DNA from: Sphingobium sp. TKS | Lineage (GTDB): Bacteria; Pseudomonadota; Alphaproteobacteria; Sphingomonadales; Sphingomonadaceae | Assembly (NCBI RefSeq): GCF_001563265.1 | Contig: NZ_CP005083.1 | Coordinates: 1,739,001 to 1,803,000 of the forward strand | Reading direction: 5' to 3' | DNA: 64,000 nucleotides | Part shown: in pieces, positions 8,329 to 17,125 of the stretch | Layout: each line of letters starts with the position of its first letter | How positions within the stretch are numbered: position 1 is the first letter of the stretch | Translations under genes and position numbers: made by a program | The notes under the pieces: generated by a model | Told to the model about the DNA's origin: nothing | Databases searched by the model: none | The model's input: the letters and a program-made list of their open reading frames with translations, nothing else

Positions 8329-9300
8329 ATGCGGCGGCTTGGCTCTGGCATATTGCTGATCGGCCTGGCCGTCGCGGCTTTCGTTGCATTCCGCTTCGTC
8401 TATGGATGGACAGAGGCGGGACCGGCGACGAGGGATATAGAGATCGTGGTGCCCGAAGGCGCGACGATTGCGGATGCGGCGGTACTGCTCAAGCAGAAGG
8501 GCGCGGTGCGCTCCGCCGACGCTTTCCTGACCCGCGCCAAGGTTTTCGGGCGCGGCAAGTCGATCAAGGCGGGCGAGTTCCTGATCCCCAAGGGCGCCAG
8601 CAACAGCGATATCTTCGGCATTCTCCAGGGCGGCAAGACGCTGACCCGGCTCGTGGCCATACCGGAGGGGATGCCCTCGATCCTGGTCTATGAGCGGTTG
8701 AAGGCGAATGAGGAGTTGACCGGCGATATCCCGGTGCCGGCGGAGGGAAGCGTGCTGCCCGACAGCTATGCCTTCGACAAGGGCGAGAGCCGGGCGGCGG
8801 TGCTGGGGCGCATGCAGGGCGCCATGGACAAGGCGCTCACGAAGCTGTGGGCGGAGCGGGCGCCCAATAGCGTCGCCAAGACGCCCAAGCAGGCCATCAT
8901 ATTGGCCAGCATCGTCGAGAAAGAAACCGGCGTGCCGTCCGAGCGGCCGATGGTGGCGGGGGTCTATGGCAACAGGCTGAAGGTCGGCATGATGCTGCAG
9001 GCGGACCCGACGATCATCTACCCGATCACCAAGGGCAAGCCGCTGGGACGCAGGATCAAGAAGTCGGAGATCGCGGCTGTCAACGATTATAATACCTATG
9101 CGATGACCGGGCTGCCCAAGGGGCCGATCGCCAATCCCGGGCGGTTGTCGATATTGGCGGTCTTGCATCCCGCGGAGACGAAGGCGCTCTACTTCGTCGC
9201 GGATGGCAAGGGCGGGCATATCTTTGCCGATACGCTGCAAGAACATAATGAGAATGTGCGGAAATGGTTTGAAATCCGGCGGGCTCGGGGAGAGCTTTAG
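8329..9300 (+). CDS. mltG: Endolytic murein transglycosylase
   Basis: Cleaves nascent peptidoglycan strands within the glycan chain. 323 residues: one N-terminal TM helix (LLIGLAVAAFVAFRFVYG), a LysM-like segment, then the YceG/MltG domain with the catalytic-Glu motif ILASIVEKETG, LQADPTIIYPITKG and YNTYAMTGLPKGPIANPG. Location right after fabF is widely conserved in proteobacteria. The 10-base gap suggests cotranscription with fabF. Confidence 0.94.
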   Translation: MRRLGSGILLIGLAVAAFVAFRFVYGWTEAGPATRDIEIVVPEGATIADAAVLLKQKGAVRSADAFLTRAKVFGRGKSIKAGEFLIPKGASNSDIFGILQGGKTLTRLVAIPEGMPSILVYERLKANEELTGDIPVPAEGSVLPDSYAFDKGESRAAVLGRMQGAMDKALTKLWAERAPNSVAKTPKQAIILASIVEKETGVPSERPMVAGVYGNRLKVGMMLQADPTIIYPITKGKPLGRRIKKSEIAAVNDYNTYAMTGLPKGPIANPGRLSILAVLHPAETKALYFVADGKGGHIFADTLQEHNENVRKWFEIRRARGEL

Positions 9301-9450
9301 CCTGCACAGGTCTATAGGTTGTTTGGGTGGAAGGTGGACGTCATTTCCGTCAAACGTCCGCTTCTGGTCATTAGCAGGCGAAGTTTTCCTTTTCTTCCGT
9401 AAAGCAGCGATTGCCAAACGCCACTTACCCGCCTATCCAGCCATCAGCAT

Positions 9451-9591
9451 CAAGAGTTGGGGCGACGCCCAACGCCAACCTGCCGATCCGGGCAAGGTGG
9501 CACTCCGTAAAGGAGGATGTGGCCGATCCGGCAACCAAGCGGACCCAAGCCACATCGTTAAGCGTCGCTCCGAAGCAAGGAATGACGTGAC
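9451..9591 (+). promoter_or_regulatory. Structured 5' leader of metA, candidate regulatory RNA
   Basis: The 291 bases between mltG and metA contain no gene but dense self-complementarity. There is a hairpin TTGGG...CCCAA (about 9457-9472). The 9-mer CCGATCCGG occurs twice (about 9483-9491 and 9523-9531), each time as the loop region of a small hairpin. An 8-bp stem GATGTGGC (9516-9523) / GCCACATC (9549-9556) is followed by GTTAAGC and an RBS AAGGAA. A stem whose 3' strand is followed by a GTTAA-type segment just before the RBS is loosely reminiscent of SAM-II leaders of alphaproteobacterial metA/metX, but the match is weak. Function is inference. Confidence 0.35.
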
Positions 9592-10518
9592 GTGCCGATC
9601 AAGATAGCCGACGATCTTCCCGCCCGCCGCACGCTGGAGGCCGAAGGCGTCGTTGTCATGCGCGAGGCCGATGCGGTGCGGCAGGACATCCGGCCTCTTC
9701 GGATCGCCTTGCTCAACCTCATGCCCAACAAGATCAGCACGGAAACCCAGCTCGCCCGGCTGCTGGGGGCGACGCCGCTGCAGGTGGAACTGACGCTGGT
9801 GCGGATCAGCGACCATGTTTCGCGCAACACCTCCGCCGATCATATGGCGTCCTTCTATCGCCCATGGAGCGATGTACGGGATGAACGGTTCGACGGCTTC
9901 ATCATCACCGGCGCGCCGGTGGAAACGCTGCCGTTCGAAGAGGTCAGCTATTGGGATGAATTGCGTGCCATTTTCGACTGGACGCAGACCCATGTGCATC
10001 GTTCCTTGAGCATCTGCTGGGCGGCGCAGGCAGCGCTGCATCATTTCCACGGCGTGGAAAAGCATGCGCTGGAGCGCAAGGCCTTCGGCGTGTTCCGGCA
10101 TCACAATCATCTGCCGTCGTCGCCCTGGATGCGTGGCTTTTCCGACGATTTCTGCGTGCCGGTGTCCCGCTGGTCGGAAGTGCGGCAGGAGGATATCCCC
10201 GACGGGCGCGGCTTGCAGATTCTGGCCGATAGCGCGGAATCGGGCCTTTGTTTGATCGGTGATCCGGGGCGCGGCTTCCTGCATATGTTCAACCATCTGG
10301 AATATGACAGGCTGACGCTGGCCGACGAATATGCGCGTGACGGGGCAAGGCAGTTGCCGGCCCATTATTTTCCTGGCGATGACCCGGCGCAGGCTCCGCT
10401 AAATCACTGGCGCAGCCATGCGCATCTGCTGTTCGGCAACTGGATCAACGAAATCTACCAGACCGCGCCCTTCGATCTGGGGGTGGTCGGACAGCAGCCG
10501 GCGCTGACCGCGGCTTAG
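9592..10518 (+). CDS. metA: Homoserine O-acyltransferase (MetA family, probably acetyl-CoA dependent)
   Basis: First committed step of methionine synthesis. 308 residues starting at a GTG that gives the family N-terminus MPIKIADDLPA. Catalytic Cys at residue 142 in SICWAAQAALHHF, and the His/Glu pair in MFNHLEYD. Residue 111 is Glu (GAPVETLPFEEV); in the family Glu111 goes with acetyl-CoA use and Gly111 with succinyl-CoA use, so acetyl transfer is more likely than the usual succinyl label. Preceded by a structured leader; its stop overlaps that of the convergent gene by four bases. Confidence 0.93.
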   Translation: MPIKIADDLPARRTLEAEGVVVMREADAVRQDIRPLRIALLNLMPNKISTETQLARLLGATPLQVELTLVRISDHVSRNTSADHMASFYRPWSDVRDERFDGFIITGAPVETLPFEEVSYWDELRAIFDWTQTHVHRSLSICWAAQAALHHFHGVEKHALERKAFGVFRHHNHLPSSPWMRGFSDDFCVPVSRWSEVRQEDIPDGRGLQILADSAESGLCLIGDPGRGFLHMFNHLEYDRLTLADEYARDGARQLPAHYFPGDDPAQAPLNHWRSHAHLLFGNWINEIYQTAPFDLGVVGQQPALTAA

Positions 10519-10934
10519 CGGAGGATGCTCTTTGCAATCAGGCTGCGGGCATAGCGCCATTGGAAGATAGCGATGATCAGGATCACAACAGGGAAGATCG
10601 CCGCCGTAATGTCCTTCACCGCCAGTAGGTCGGTATGGATGAAGCTGTAGCCGAACTGCACGATCACCGCGACGATCGAGAGCAGGAACAAGGGCGCAGC
10701 GGCGGCCTTGCGGAGCAGCAGCAGGGTCGCGCCCAGCGTGCCTGCGCCGACAGCGACCGCATAGGTAGCCCAGGCCCAGACCGGCATGGCGGCGAAGATA
10801 TTTGCCGTATAAGGATCGGTCTTCGCCAATTGGCCGAGGTCGGCGGTATATTGTATGATGAAGGCGGCGACCCCCATCAGGTTCCAGAGCAGCAATATGA
10901 TCCCGATGGCCCGAAAGGATCGCGGTGCGGTCAT
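10515..10934 (-). CDS. Small four-helix inner-membrane protein, unknown function
   Basis: 139 residues with four hydrophobic helices: about 7-27 (IGIILLLWNLMGVAAFIIQY), 50-72, 78-98 and 105-125, with short hydrophilic loops and a basic C-terminus. RBS GGGGGAAAG precedes the ATG at 10934. I do not recognise a named family; the pattern resembles small uncharacterised sphingomonad membrane proteins. It converges with metA, sharing four bases at the stops. Confidence 0.75.
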   Translation of the reverse strand: MTAPRSFRAIGIILLLWNLMGVAAFIIQYTADLGQLAKTDPYTANIFAAMPVWAWATYAVAVGAGTLGATLLLLRKAAAAPLFLLSIVAVIVQFGYSFIHTDLLAVKDITAAIFPVVILIIAIFQWRYARSLIAKSILR

Positions 10935-11037
10935 GACTTTCCCCCTCTGTCGGCGGCCTGCCTACCGAGGCCGTGGGGGGATCATAGGGCTGGCGGGATT
11001 TTGCGAAAGGATATGCCGGGTTTTGGCAAATGAGGCT

Positions 11038-11541
11038 TTGGCGGCGCCGATCGTCGTGACGGCTTTGATGGGCGCGGCGGATTTCGGCTGGGCGGAAGGC
11101 TTGCGCCGCGCGCATTTTCCGGCCGAACGCAATCTGGTGCCGGCGCATATCACGCTGTTCCATCATCTACCCCCCTCCGCTCTGGGGGAAGTGGCGCGGC
11201 GTTTGAAGCGGCTCTGCGCAGGTCCGCCGCCCGGTGCGAGGCTGACCGAGGTGATGCTGCTGGGGCGGGGTGTCGCCTATCGGGTGGAAAGCCCGGACCT
11301 GATGGCGATGCGCCATGAACTGGGGGAAGCTTTTGCCGGATTGCTGGTGCCGCAGGATCAGGGGCGGCCGCGTCTCCACATCACGGTGCAGAACAAGGTC
11401 GAACCGGCGGAGGCAAAGAAACTGGCGACGGCGTTACGACGCGATTTCCGCCCGAGGCCGCTCGCGATCGCTGGCCTTGCGGCTTGGCATTATCGCGGCG
11501 GGCCTTGGGAATTGGCGGTGAAGGCCAGCTTTCGGGGCTGA
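11038..11541 (+). CDS. 2'-5' RNA ligase-like (2H phosphoesterase) protein
   Basis: About 167 residues with the two HxT motifs of the 2H superfamily: PAHITLFHHLPPS and, about 75 residues later, RLHITVQNKVEP. These form the cyclic-phosphodiesterase active site; bacterial members act on RNA or cyclic phosphate ends but physiological roles are mostly unknown. Family N-termini read xxIVTAxxGxxDFxW, which places the start near the TTG at 11038 (TGAGG upstream); GTG 11056 or ATG 11068 are alternatives, so the start is uncertain. Confidence 0.82.
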   Translation: MAAPIVVTALMGAADFGWAEGLRRAHFPAERNLVPAHITLFHHLPPSALGEVARRLKRLCAGPPPGARLTEVMLLGRGVAYRVESPDLMAMRHELGEAFAGLLVPQDQGRPRLHITVQNKVEPAEAKKLATALRRDFRPRPLAIAGLAAWHYRGGPWELAVKASFRG

Positions 11542-11553
11542 CCTTCATCTCGA

Positions 11554-12780
11554 TCAGGCGAGGCCGACTTCCTTGAGCGGAACCGAGGCGTCCGCCAACT
11601 GCGCCTGATCCAGCACCGCGCCGGAAATGACATGGGCGCGGCCCTGCACATAATCCTTGACCGCATTGACGCAGTCGAGCGCGATCAGCTTGCCCCCCTT
11701 GAGATAGAGGACGGAGAAGCTGCGGGTCGCCGGATCGCCGCGCAGGATCGCCTGATCATGCCCGGTCGAAAGCCCCACGGTCTGGAGCTTCAGATCATAT
11801 TGGTTCGACCAGAACCAGGGAACCGCATGATAGGCTTCTTCCTTGCCCATGATGTGGTTGACCGCCGTTTTCGCCTGGTCATTGGCGTTCTGCACCGACT
11901 CAAGCCGGATCTGCGCGCCCCGGGCGAAGCTGTTGGCATGGGCGGCGCAATCGCCCACCGCATAGATGTCGGGCAGGCTGGTGCGGCAATATTCGTCCAC
12001 GTCCACGCCATTGCCGCCCGCCGCGCCCGCCGCGATCAACGGGCCGGTTTCGGGGATGATGCCGATGCCGACGATCACCATGTCGGTCTCGATCCGCTCG
12101 CCATCTTCCATCAGCACGGCAGTCGCCTGGCCATCGGTGACTTCGATGCAGTCCATCCGCGCGCCGGTGCGGAGATCAACGCCATGGGCGCGATGCTCGG
12201 CCTCGTAGAAGCGTGACAGTTCCTCGCCCGCCACGCGTGCCAGCACGCGGTCGAGCGCTTCGAGCAGCACGACCTTCTTGCCGAATTTCGACAGGACCGC
12301 CGCCGCCTCCAGGCCGATATAGCCGCCGCCGATCACGGTCACATGGCTGATCTGGTCGAGCTTCGCCATCATGGCGTCGACATCGTCGCGGCGGCGCACG
12401 GCATGGACGTTAGGCGCGTCGGCACCGGCGCAGCTCAGCATGCGTGGGGAACCGCCAGTGCACCAGATCAGCTTGCCATAGCTGATTTCCCGGTCGCCCG
12501 CGGTCACGAACTTGCCCACGGGATCGACGGCCTTCACCCGCAGGCCGAGCAGCATGTCGATCTTGCGCTCTTCCCAGAAGCTCGCGGGGCGGATCAGGAT
12601 GCGATCGAAGCTCTTGTCGCCCGCGAAATATTCCTTGGACAGCGGCGGACGCTCATAAGGTGGATCCTTTTCATCGCCCACCATCGCGATCGAGCCCTCG
12701 AAACCAAGCTGGCGCAGCGAAATGCCCGCCTGTGCCCCGGCATGTCCCGCACCCACGATCAGAACGTCATAATAGCTCAT
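11554..12780 (-). CDS. FAD-dependent ferredoxin/rubredoxin reductase (RedA2-like)
   Basis: 408 residues. N-terminal FAD motif [14 protein letters not shown], mid-protein NAD(P) motif [14 protein letters not shown], and the second FAD motif [10 protein letters not shown]. The [15 protein letters not shown] block is typical of oxygenase-coupled ferredoxin reductases such as RedA2 of the dioxin dioxygenase of sphingomonads and of putidaredoxin reductase. It would pass electrons from NAD(P)H to a ferredoxin serving a P450 or Rieske oxygenase. No such partner lies next to it here. Confidence 0.9.
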   Translation of the reverse strand: MSYYDVLIVGAGHAGAQAGISLRQLGFEGSIAMVGDEKDPPYERPPLSKEYFAGDKSFDRILIRPASFWEERKIDMLLGLRVKAVDPVGKFVTAGDREISYGKLIWCTGGSPRMLSCAGADAPNVHAVRRRDDVDAMMAKLDQISHVTVIGGGYIGLEAAAVLSKFGKKVVLLEALDRVLARVAGEELSRFYEAEHRAHGVDLRTGARMDCIEVTDGQATAVLMEDGERIETDMVIVGIGIIPETGPLIAAGAAGGNGVDVDEYCRTSLPDIYAVGDCAAHANSFARGAQIRLESVQNANDQAKTAVNHIMGKEEAYHAVPWFWSNQYDLKLQTVGLSTGHDQAILRGDPATRSFSVLYLKGGKLIALDCVNAVKDYVQGRAHVISGAVLDQAQLADASVPLKEVGLA

Positions 12781-12877
12781 CGACGCGCTATCCCCTCATT
12801 TTCCTGTTGCCGCGTGCTTGGCGCGCTTTCGCGAGGCTGGCAAGCGGATTGTCGTCCGATACTGTTATCATTGGGGC

Positions 12878-12902
12878 GGCGGCCGGGCGCGACCCGGCCG
12901 CC
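12878..12902 (-). terminator. Strong hairpin downstream of htpG
   Basis: Perfect 10-bp inverted repeat GGCGGCCGGG (12878-12887) / CCCGGCCGCC (12893-12902), 5-base loop, seven bases after the htpG stop on the minus strand. No T run follows, so it may act as a factor-assisted terminator or as a 3'-end stabilising hairpin. Confidence 0.55.
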
Positions 12903-12908
12903 GGAGGC

Positions 12909-14792
12909 TTATCCGATTGCCCCGCCGATCATGCGAGCGAGGCGTGCGGAAAAGGCGCGCGGGTCGGTCGGAAGCTCGCCGTCCGCGATCCGGGCCTCAT
13001 CCAGCAGCAGTTTCGCCGCGTCCTCGCGCAGGTCGCTGTCTTCGGCCAGCGTACCGAGCTTTGCGATCAACGCATGGCGCGGATTGATCTCCAGCACGGG
13101 CTTGGCCGCATTGTCGAGTCGTCCGGCGCCCGCCAGCAGCTTTTCGAGCTGGCGGTCCATCGTATTGTCGGGCGCGACCAGGCAGACAGCGCTTTCCGTC
13201 AGACGTTCCGATGCCCGGACGTCGGAGACTTCCTCGCCCAGTACCGTCTTCACATAGGCGATGAAGCCGTCGACCTCTGCCGATGCCTGCGTCGCGGGCG
13301 CTTCGCCGTCGGCCAGCGGGATCAGGCTGAGGTCGGCCAGACCCTGTGTCACCGACTTGAACGGCTTGCCCTGATAATCGACCCCGGCGGTGACCCAGAA
13401 GCTGTCGACCTGATCGGTGAGCAGCAGCACCTCGATCCCGCGCGCGCGGAAACCCTCAAGCTGGGGCGAGGAGGCGAGGCGGTCGAGATCGGTGCCGGTG
13501 GCGTAGTAGATCGCGGTCTGATTGTCCTTGATCGCCCCGACATAATCCTTGAGCGAGCGCCAATCCTCTCCGCCAGCGGTGGATTTGAAGCGGGCGAGGC
13601 CAAGCAGCGTCTCGCGCCGTGCGAAGTCCTCGAACAGGCCTTCCTTCAGGACCGCGCCGAAATTCTCCCAGAAGCTGCGATAGGCTTCCGCGTCCTTGTC
13701 CGCCAGCTTGTCCAGTTCGGACAGGATGCGGTTGGCCACGCCCTTCTGGATGGCGGCGAGCACCGGGCTTTCCTGGATCATCTCGCGGGAGACGTTGAGC
13801 GGCAGGTCGTTGCTGTCGACCAGCCCGCGCACGAAGCGCAGATAGCGCGGCAATATCTGCGCCTCATCGGTGATGAAGACGCGGCGGACATAGAGCTTCA
13901 TCCGGCCTGCGCGATCCGGGTCGAACAGGTCGAAGGGGCGCATGGAGGGCAGGAAGGCGAGGACCGAATATTCGTGCAGCCCCTCGGCGCGGTAGTGGAG
14001 CGTCAGGGCGGGTTCATCGAACTGACCGGCGGCGCTGCGGTAGAAGTCGGTATATTCCTCCGCCGTGATGTCCGATTTCGGACGGGTCCAGAGCGCCGCG
14101 CCGTCCGCGATCTGCTTTTCCTCGGCGTTCGGCTTTTCCTTGAGGAAGATGGGGACGGGGACATGGCCGGATTGCGCGGTGATGATGCGCTGGGTGGTGA
14201 AATGCTCGGTATAATTGGCGGCGTCTTCCTTCAGATGGAGGACAATGCGGGTGCCACGAGCAGGAGCCTGCGCCAGCTCGACAAGCTGGATGGTGTAGCT
14301 GCCCATGCCGTCCGACGCCCAATGCGCGGCGGTGTCGGCACCGGCGCGGCGAGAGAAGACGTCGACACTGTCCGCGACCATGAAGGCGGAATAAAAGCCG
14401 ACGCCGAATTGGCCAATGAGTTGCGCGCCTTCACCTTCCTTGGCTGCCGTGACGCGCTCCATGAAGGCGCGGGTGCCGGACCGTGCAATGGTGCCCAGCG
14501 CTTCGGCCAGTTCGACCTCGCTCATGCCGATGCCATTATCCTCGACGATGAGCTGGCGCGCTTCGGGGTCGAGCGTGACGGTGATGCGGGGTTGGCCGTC
14601 GTCGCCTGCGATCGCGGGATCACTCAGCAGTTCGTAGCGCAGCTTTTCGCAGGCGTCGGCCGCGTTCGAGATCAACTCGCGCAGGAAGACGTCCTTGTCC
14701 GAATAGACCGAGTGCACCATCATGTGCAGCAGCCGGGCGACATCGGCCTCGAAGGAACGGGTTTCGGGTGCGGTGCCGGTCGTGATGGTCAT
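12909..14792 (-). CDS. htpG: Chaperone HtpG (Hsp90)
   Basis: Cytosolic ATP-dependent chaperone, 627 residues. GHKL ATPase domain with LISNAADACEKLRY, VEDNGIGMSEVEL and GQFGVGFYSAFMVAD in the first 130 residues; middle domain with LYVRRVFITDEA and LPLNVSREMIQES; C-terminal dimerisation domain. Normal length. A heat-shock-type promoter precedes it (separate entry). The downstream hairpin suggests a single-gene unit. Confidence 0.96.
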   Translation of the reverse strand: MTITTGTAPETRSFEADVARLLHMMVHSVYSDKDVFLRELISNAADACEKLRYELLSDPAIAGDDGQPRITVTLDPEARQLIVEDNGIGMSEVELAEALGTIARSGTRAFMERVTAAKEGEGAQLIGQFGVGFYSAFMVADSVDVFSRRAGADTAAHWASDGMGSYTIQLVELAQAPARGTRIVLHLKEDAANYTEHFTTQRIITAQSGHVPVPIFLKEKPNAEEKQIADGAALWTRPKSDITAEEYTDFYRSAAGQFDEPALTLHYRAEGLHEYSVLAFLPSMRPFDLFDPDRAGRMKLYVRRVFITDEAQILPRYLRFVRGLVDSNDLPLNVSREMIQESPVLAAIQKGVANRILSELDKLADKDAEAYRSFWENFGAVLKEGLFEDFARRETLLGLARFKSTAGGEDWRSLKDYVGAIKDNQTAIYYATGTDLDRLASSPQLEGFRARGIEVLLLTDQVDSFWVTAGVDYQGKPFKSVTQGLADLSLIPLADGEAPATQASAEVDGFIAYVKTVLGEEVSDVRASERLTESAVCLVAPDNTMDRQLEKLLAGAGRLDNAAKPVLEINPRHALIAKLGTLAEDSDLREDAAKLLLDEARIADGELPTDPRAFSARLARMIGGAIG

Positions 14793-14846
14793 GGCGGTAT
14801 CGAAATCTCTCCCTAATGGAATCCGGCCAGTGGAATCCGAACCGTC

Positions 14847-14875
14847 AGATGGCGGGAGCCGGGGCGGCTTTCAAG
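14847..14875 (-). promoter_or_regulatory. RpoH (sigma-32)-type promoter of htpG
   Basis: On the minus strand CTTGAAA (14875-14869) and CGCCATCT (14854-14847) are separated by 14 bases. This closely fits the heat-shock consensus CTTGAAA-N13/14-CCCCATnT. The predicted transcript start would be about 45-50 bases before the htpG ATG. The promoter call fits the known heat-shock control of htpG; it is by eye. Confidence 0.65.
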
Positions 14876-14901
14876 CCCTGATCCCCGTCTTCGTCTGCGG
14901 T

Positions 14902-15039
14902 ATGCGGGCGGAGGAACGGTCGCCACCCCTTCATAAACATTGTAAGCTTTGCGCCGAAATGTGCCGCGAATGCGCGAATGGCTGCCGAAACGCGGCGCTG
15001 GCTGTGCATGAGGGGCCAACCGGTCGGAAAGGCAGTGCC
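14902..15039 (+). other. Cys-rich open segment in frame with and upstream of pcm
   Basis: An in-frame stretch before the pcm start contains HKHCKLCAEMCRECANGCR (14932-14988), a C-x2-C-x3-C-x2-C-x3-C spacing like the last helix of four-helix-bundle copper-storage (Csp, DUF326) proteins. It begins with a possible ATG at 14902 that lacks a good RBS. It could be a decayed Csp gene end, an N-terminal extension of Pcm, or chance. The rest of the 247-base gap holds the htpG promoter. Confidence 0.25.
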
Positions 15040-15693
15040 ATGACCGATTATCAGCAGTTGCGTGACAGGATGGTCGATCGCCAGATCGCCCGGCGCGGCA
15101 TTCGCGATCCCCGCCTTCTCGCGGCCATGCGGGCCGTTCCGCGCGAACGCTTCGTGCGTGAAGGGCTGGAAGACTATGCCTATGAGGATTCCGCCCTGCC
15201 GATCGAAGAGGAGCAGAGCATTTCCCAACCCTATATCGTCGCCGCCATGCTGGAGGCGGCGGAGATCGGGCCGCAATCCCGCGTGCTGGAGGTCGGTGCG
15301 GGATCGGGCTATGCGGCTGCGCTGCTGGGCCAGCTTGCGGGCCGGGTCTTCGCGATCGAGCGGCATGAGGCGCTGGGCAGGCTGGCGGAAAGGCGGATGG
15401 CGGCGCTTGGCTATGCCAATGTCGAGATTCGCATAGGCGACGGCACGCGAGGATTGCCCGAGGAGGCGCCCTTCGACGCCATCCTGGTCGCCGCCGCCGC
15501 GCCCGTCGTGCCGCAGGCGCTGCGCCAGCAGTTGAAGATCGGGGGACATCTGATCATCCCGGTCGGCGCTTCCGGCGGGCAGAGGCTGTGCAAGGTGACG
15601 CGGGAAGGCGAGGACCGTTATGTCGAGCATGATCTGGGCGCGGTCATGTTCGTGCCGCTGATCGGTGAACAGGGCTGGCGGGAGGAGGAATAG
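15040..15693 (+). CDS. pcm: Protein-L-isoaspartate O-methyltransferase
   Basis: Repairs isoaspartyl residues in aged proteins using SAM. 217 residues from the ATG at 15040 (GGAAAGG upstream). Family marks: RERFV...YEDSALPIEEEQSISQPYIVA, SAM motif VLEVGAGSGYAAALLG near residues 85-100, and post-motif DGTRGLPEEAPFDAILVAAA. Diverges from htpG. The reading frame is open upstream, where a Cys-rich segment lies, but the start used gives the usual Pcm length. Confidence 0.93.
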   Translation: MTDYQQLRDRMVDRQIARRGIRDPRLLAAMRAVPRERFVREGLEDYAYEDSALPIEEEQSISQPYIVAAMLEAAEIGPQSRVLEVGAGSGYAAALLGQLAGRVFAIERHEALGRLAERRMAALGYANVEIRIGDGTRGLPEEAPFDAILVAAAAPVVPQALRQQLKIGGHLIIPVGASGGQRLCKVTREGEDRYVEHDLGAVMFVPLIGEQGWREEE

Positions 15694-15733
15694 CGCCTAG
15701 AGCCTGATCTTGCCCGCATCGGCGTCGATGGGG

Positions 15734-17125
15734 TCAGGCGATGAAGACATAGGCCGCGCCAAGGGCTGCGCATGCCCCCAGCACTGGCAGCACGCCGACC
15801 TTGAACCGGAACACCGCGATCATCGCGCCGATCGACAGCAGCAGGGCAGGAATATTGACGCTGGACAGCACTGGCAGGTCTACCCCCGCGATCCGCTGGA
15901 CCTGCCCGAACAGGGTGTGGATGGCGAACCAGATGGCGAGATTGAGGATCACGCCGACGACGGCTGCGGTGATCGCTGTCAGCGCCGCCGAAAGCGCCGG
16001 ATTGCCGCGCAGCCGCTCGATGAAGGGCGCGCCCGCGAAAATCCAGAGGAAGCAGGGGACGAACGTGACCCAGGTGGTAAGGATCGCGCCCAGGGTCGCG
16101 GCGATCAGCGGATGCAGCACCCCGGAATCACGGAAGGCGGCCAGGAATCCCACGAACTGCGTCACCATGATCAGCGGCCCCGGCGTCGTTTCCGCCATAC
16201 CCAGGCCGTCGAGCATTTCGCCTGGCTTGAGCCAACCGAATGTGCCGACCGCCTCCTGCGCGACATAGGCCAGCACCGCATAGGCGCCGCCGAAGGTGAC
16301 GACCGCCATCTGGCTGAAGAAGCTGGCGATATGGGTGAACACATTATCCGGTCCCAGGGTCAGGAACAGCGCCAGCACCGGCCCCAGCCAGAGGATCAGA
16401 AACACTGCCGAGATGCGCAACGACCAGCCCGGATGAGGGCGGGCATGGTCGGGCAATTGCTCGCCCAATGCGGTGTCGCGGTCATGGACGACATCGCCGC
16501 TCGCCGGGCCATGACCGCCGCCGCCCTGGAACGCCGCGATGCCGCTACGCCCGCCGATGAAGCCGCCCAGGCCCGCCGCCAGGATAATCAACGGGAAGGG
16601 CGCGCCAAGGAAGAAGATCGCCACGAAGGCTGCGGCGGCGATCCCGCGCATGACGTTGTTCTTCAGCGCCCGCGATCCGACCCGGACCACCGCCTGCATC
16701 ACGATCGCCAGCACCGCCGCCTTCAGGCCGAAGAACAGTCCTTCGATGATCTGCACATGGCCCAGCAGGACATAGATATAGCTAAGGCCCAATATGGCGA
16801 GGAAGCCGGGCAGCACGAACAATATGCCCGCGATCAGCCCGCCCTTGGTCTTGTGCAGCAGCCAGCCGATATAGATGGCGAGTTGCTGCGCCTCCGGTCC
16901 CGGCAGCAGCATGCAATAGTTGAGCGCGTGGAGGAAACGTTCCTCACCGATCCAGCGCTTTTCCTCGACCAGCAGCCGGTGCATCACGGCGATCTGCCCC
17001 GCCGGGCCCCCGAAACTGAGCGCCGCGATCCGCGCCCAGACGCGCGTCGCTTCGCCCAGTGAAATGCCGTGATCGCCGTTGGACGGGGAGGCCGCAGGAG
17101 TGGTGGAAGATAGGCTGGCCGTCAT
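15734..17125 (-). CDS. chrA: Chromate efflux transporter (two-CHR-domain ChrA)
   Basis: 463 residues with two homologous CHR halves. The first has LSFGGPAGQIAVMHRLLVEE and MLLPGPEAQQLAIYIGWL, the second VVTFGGAYAVLAYVAQEAVG and AETTPGPLIMVTQFVGFLAA. About ten TM segments; a hydrophilic linker near residues 205-240 joins the halves. Exports chromate from the cytoplasm. Overlaps the upstream chrB by four bases (ATGA), the classical chrBA pair. Confidence 0.93.
   Translation of the reverse strand: MTASLSSTTPAASPSNGDHGISLGEATRVWARIAALSFGGPAGQIAVMHRLLVEEKRWIGEERFLHALNYCMLLPGPEAQQLAIYIGWLLHKTKGGLIAGILFVLPGFLAILGLSYIYVLLGHVQIIEGLFFGLKAAVLAIVMQAVVRVGSRALKNNVMRGIAAAAFVAIFFLGAPFPLIILAAGLGGFIGGRSGIAAFQGGGGHGPASGDVVHDRDTALGEQLPDHARPHPGWSLRISAVFLILWLGPVLALFLTLGPDNVFTHIASFFSQMAVVTFGGAYAVLAYVAQEAVGTFGWLKPGEMLDGLGMAETTPGPLIMVTQFVGFLAAFRDSGVLHPLIAATLGAILTTWVTFVPCFLWIFAGAPFIERLRGNPALSAALTAITAAVVGVILNLAIWFAIHTLFGQVQRIAGVDLPVLSSVNIPALLLSIGAMIAVFRFKVGVLPVLGACAALGAAYVFIA

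Noticed and set aside
12660..14816. 718-codon plus-strand open frame opposite htpG
   Set aside because: Low-complexity Arg/Gly/Asp-rich translation; it is the antisense of a full-length htpG with all Hsp90 motifs, caused by high GC at third codon positions.
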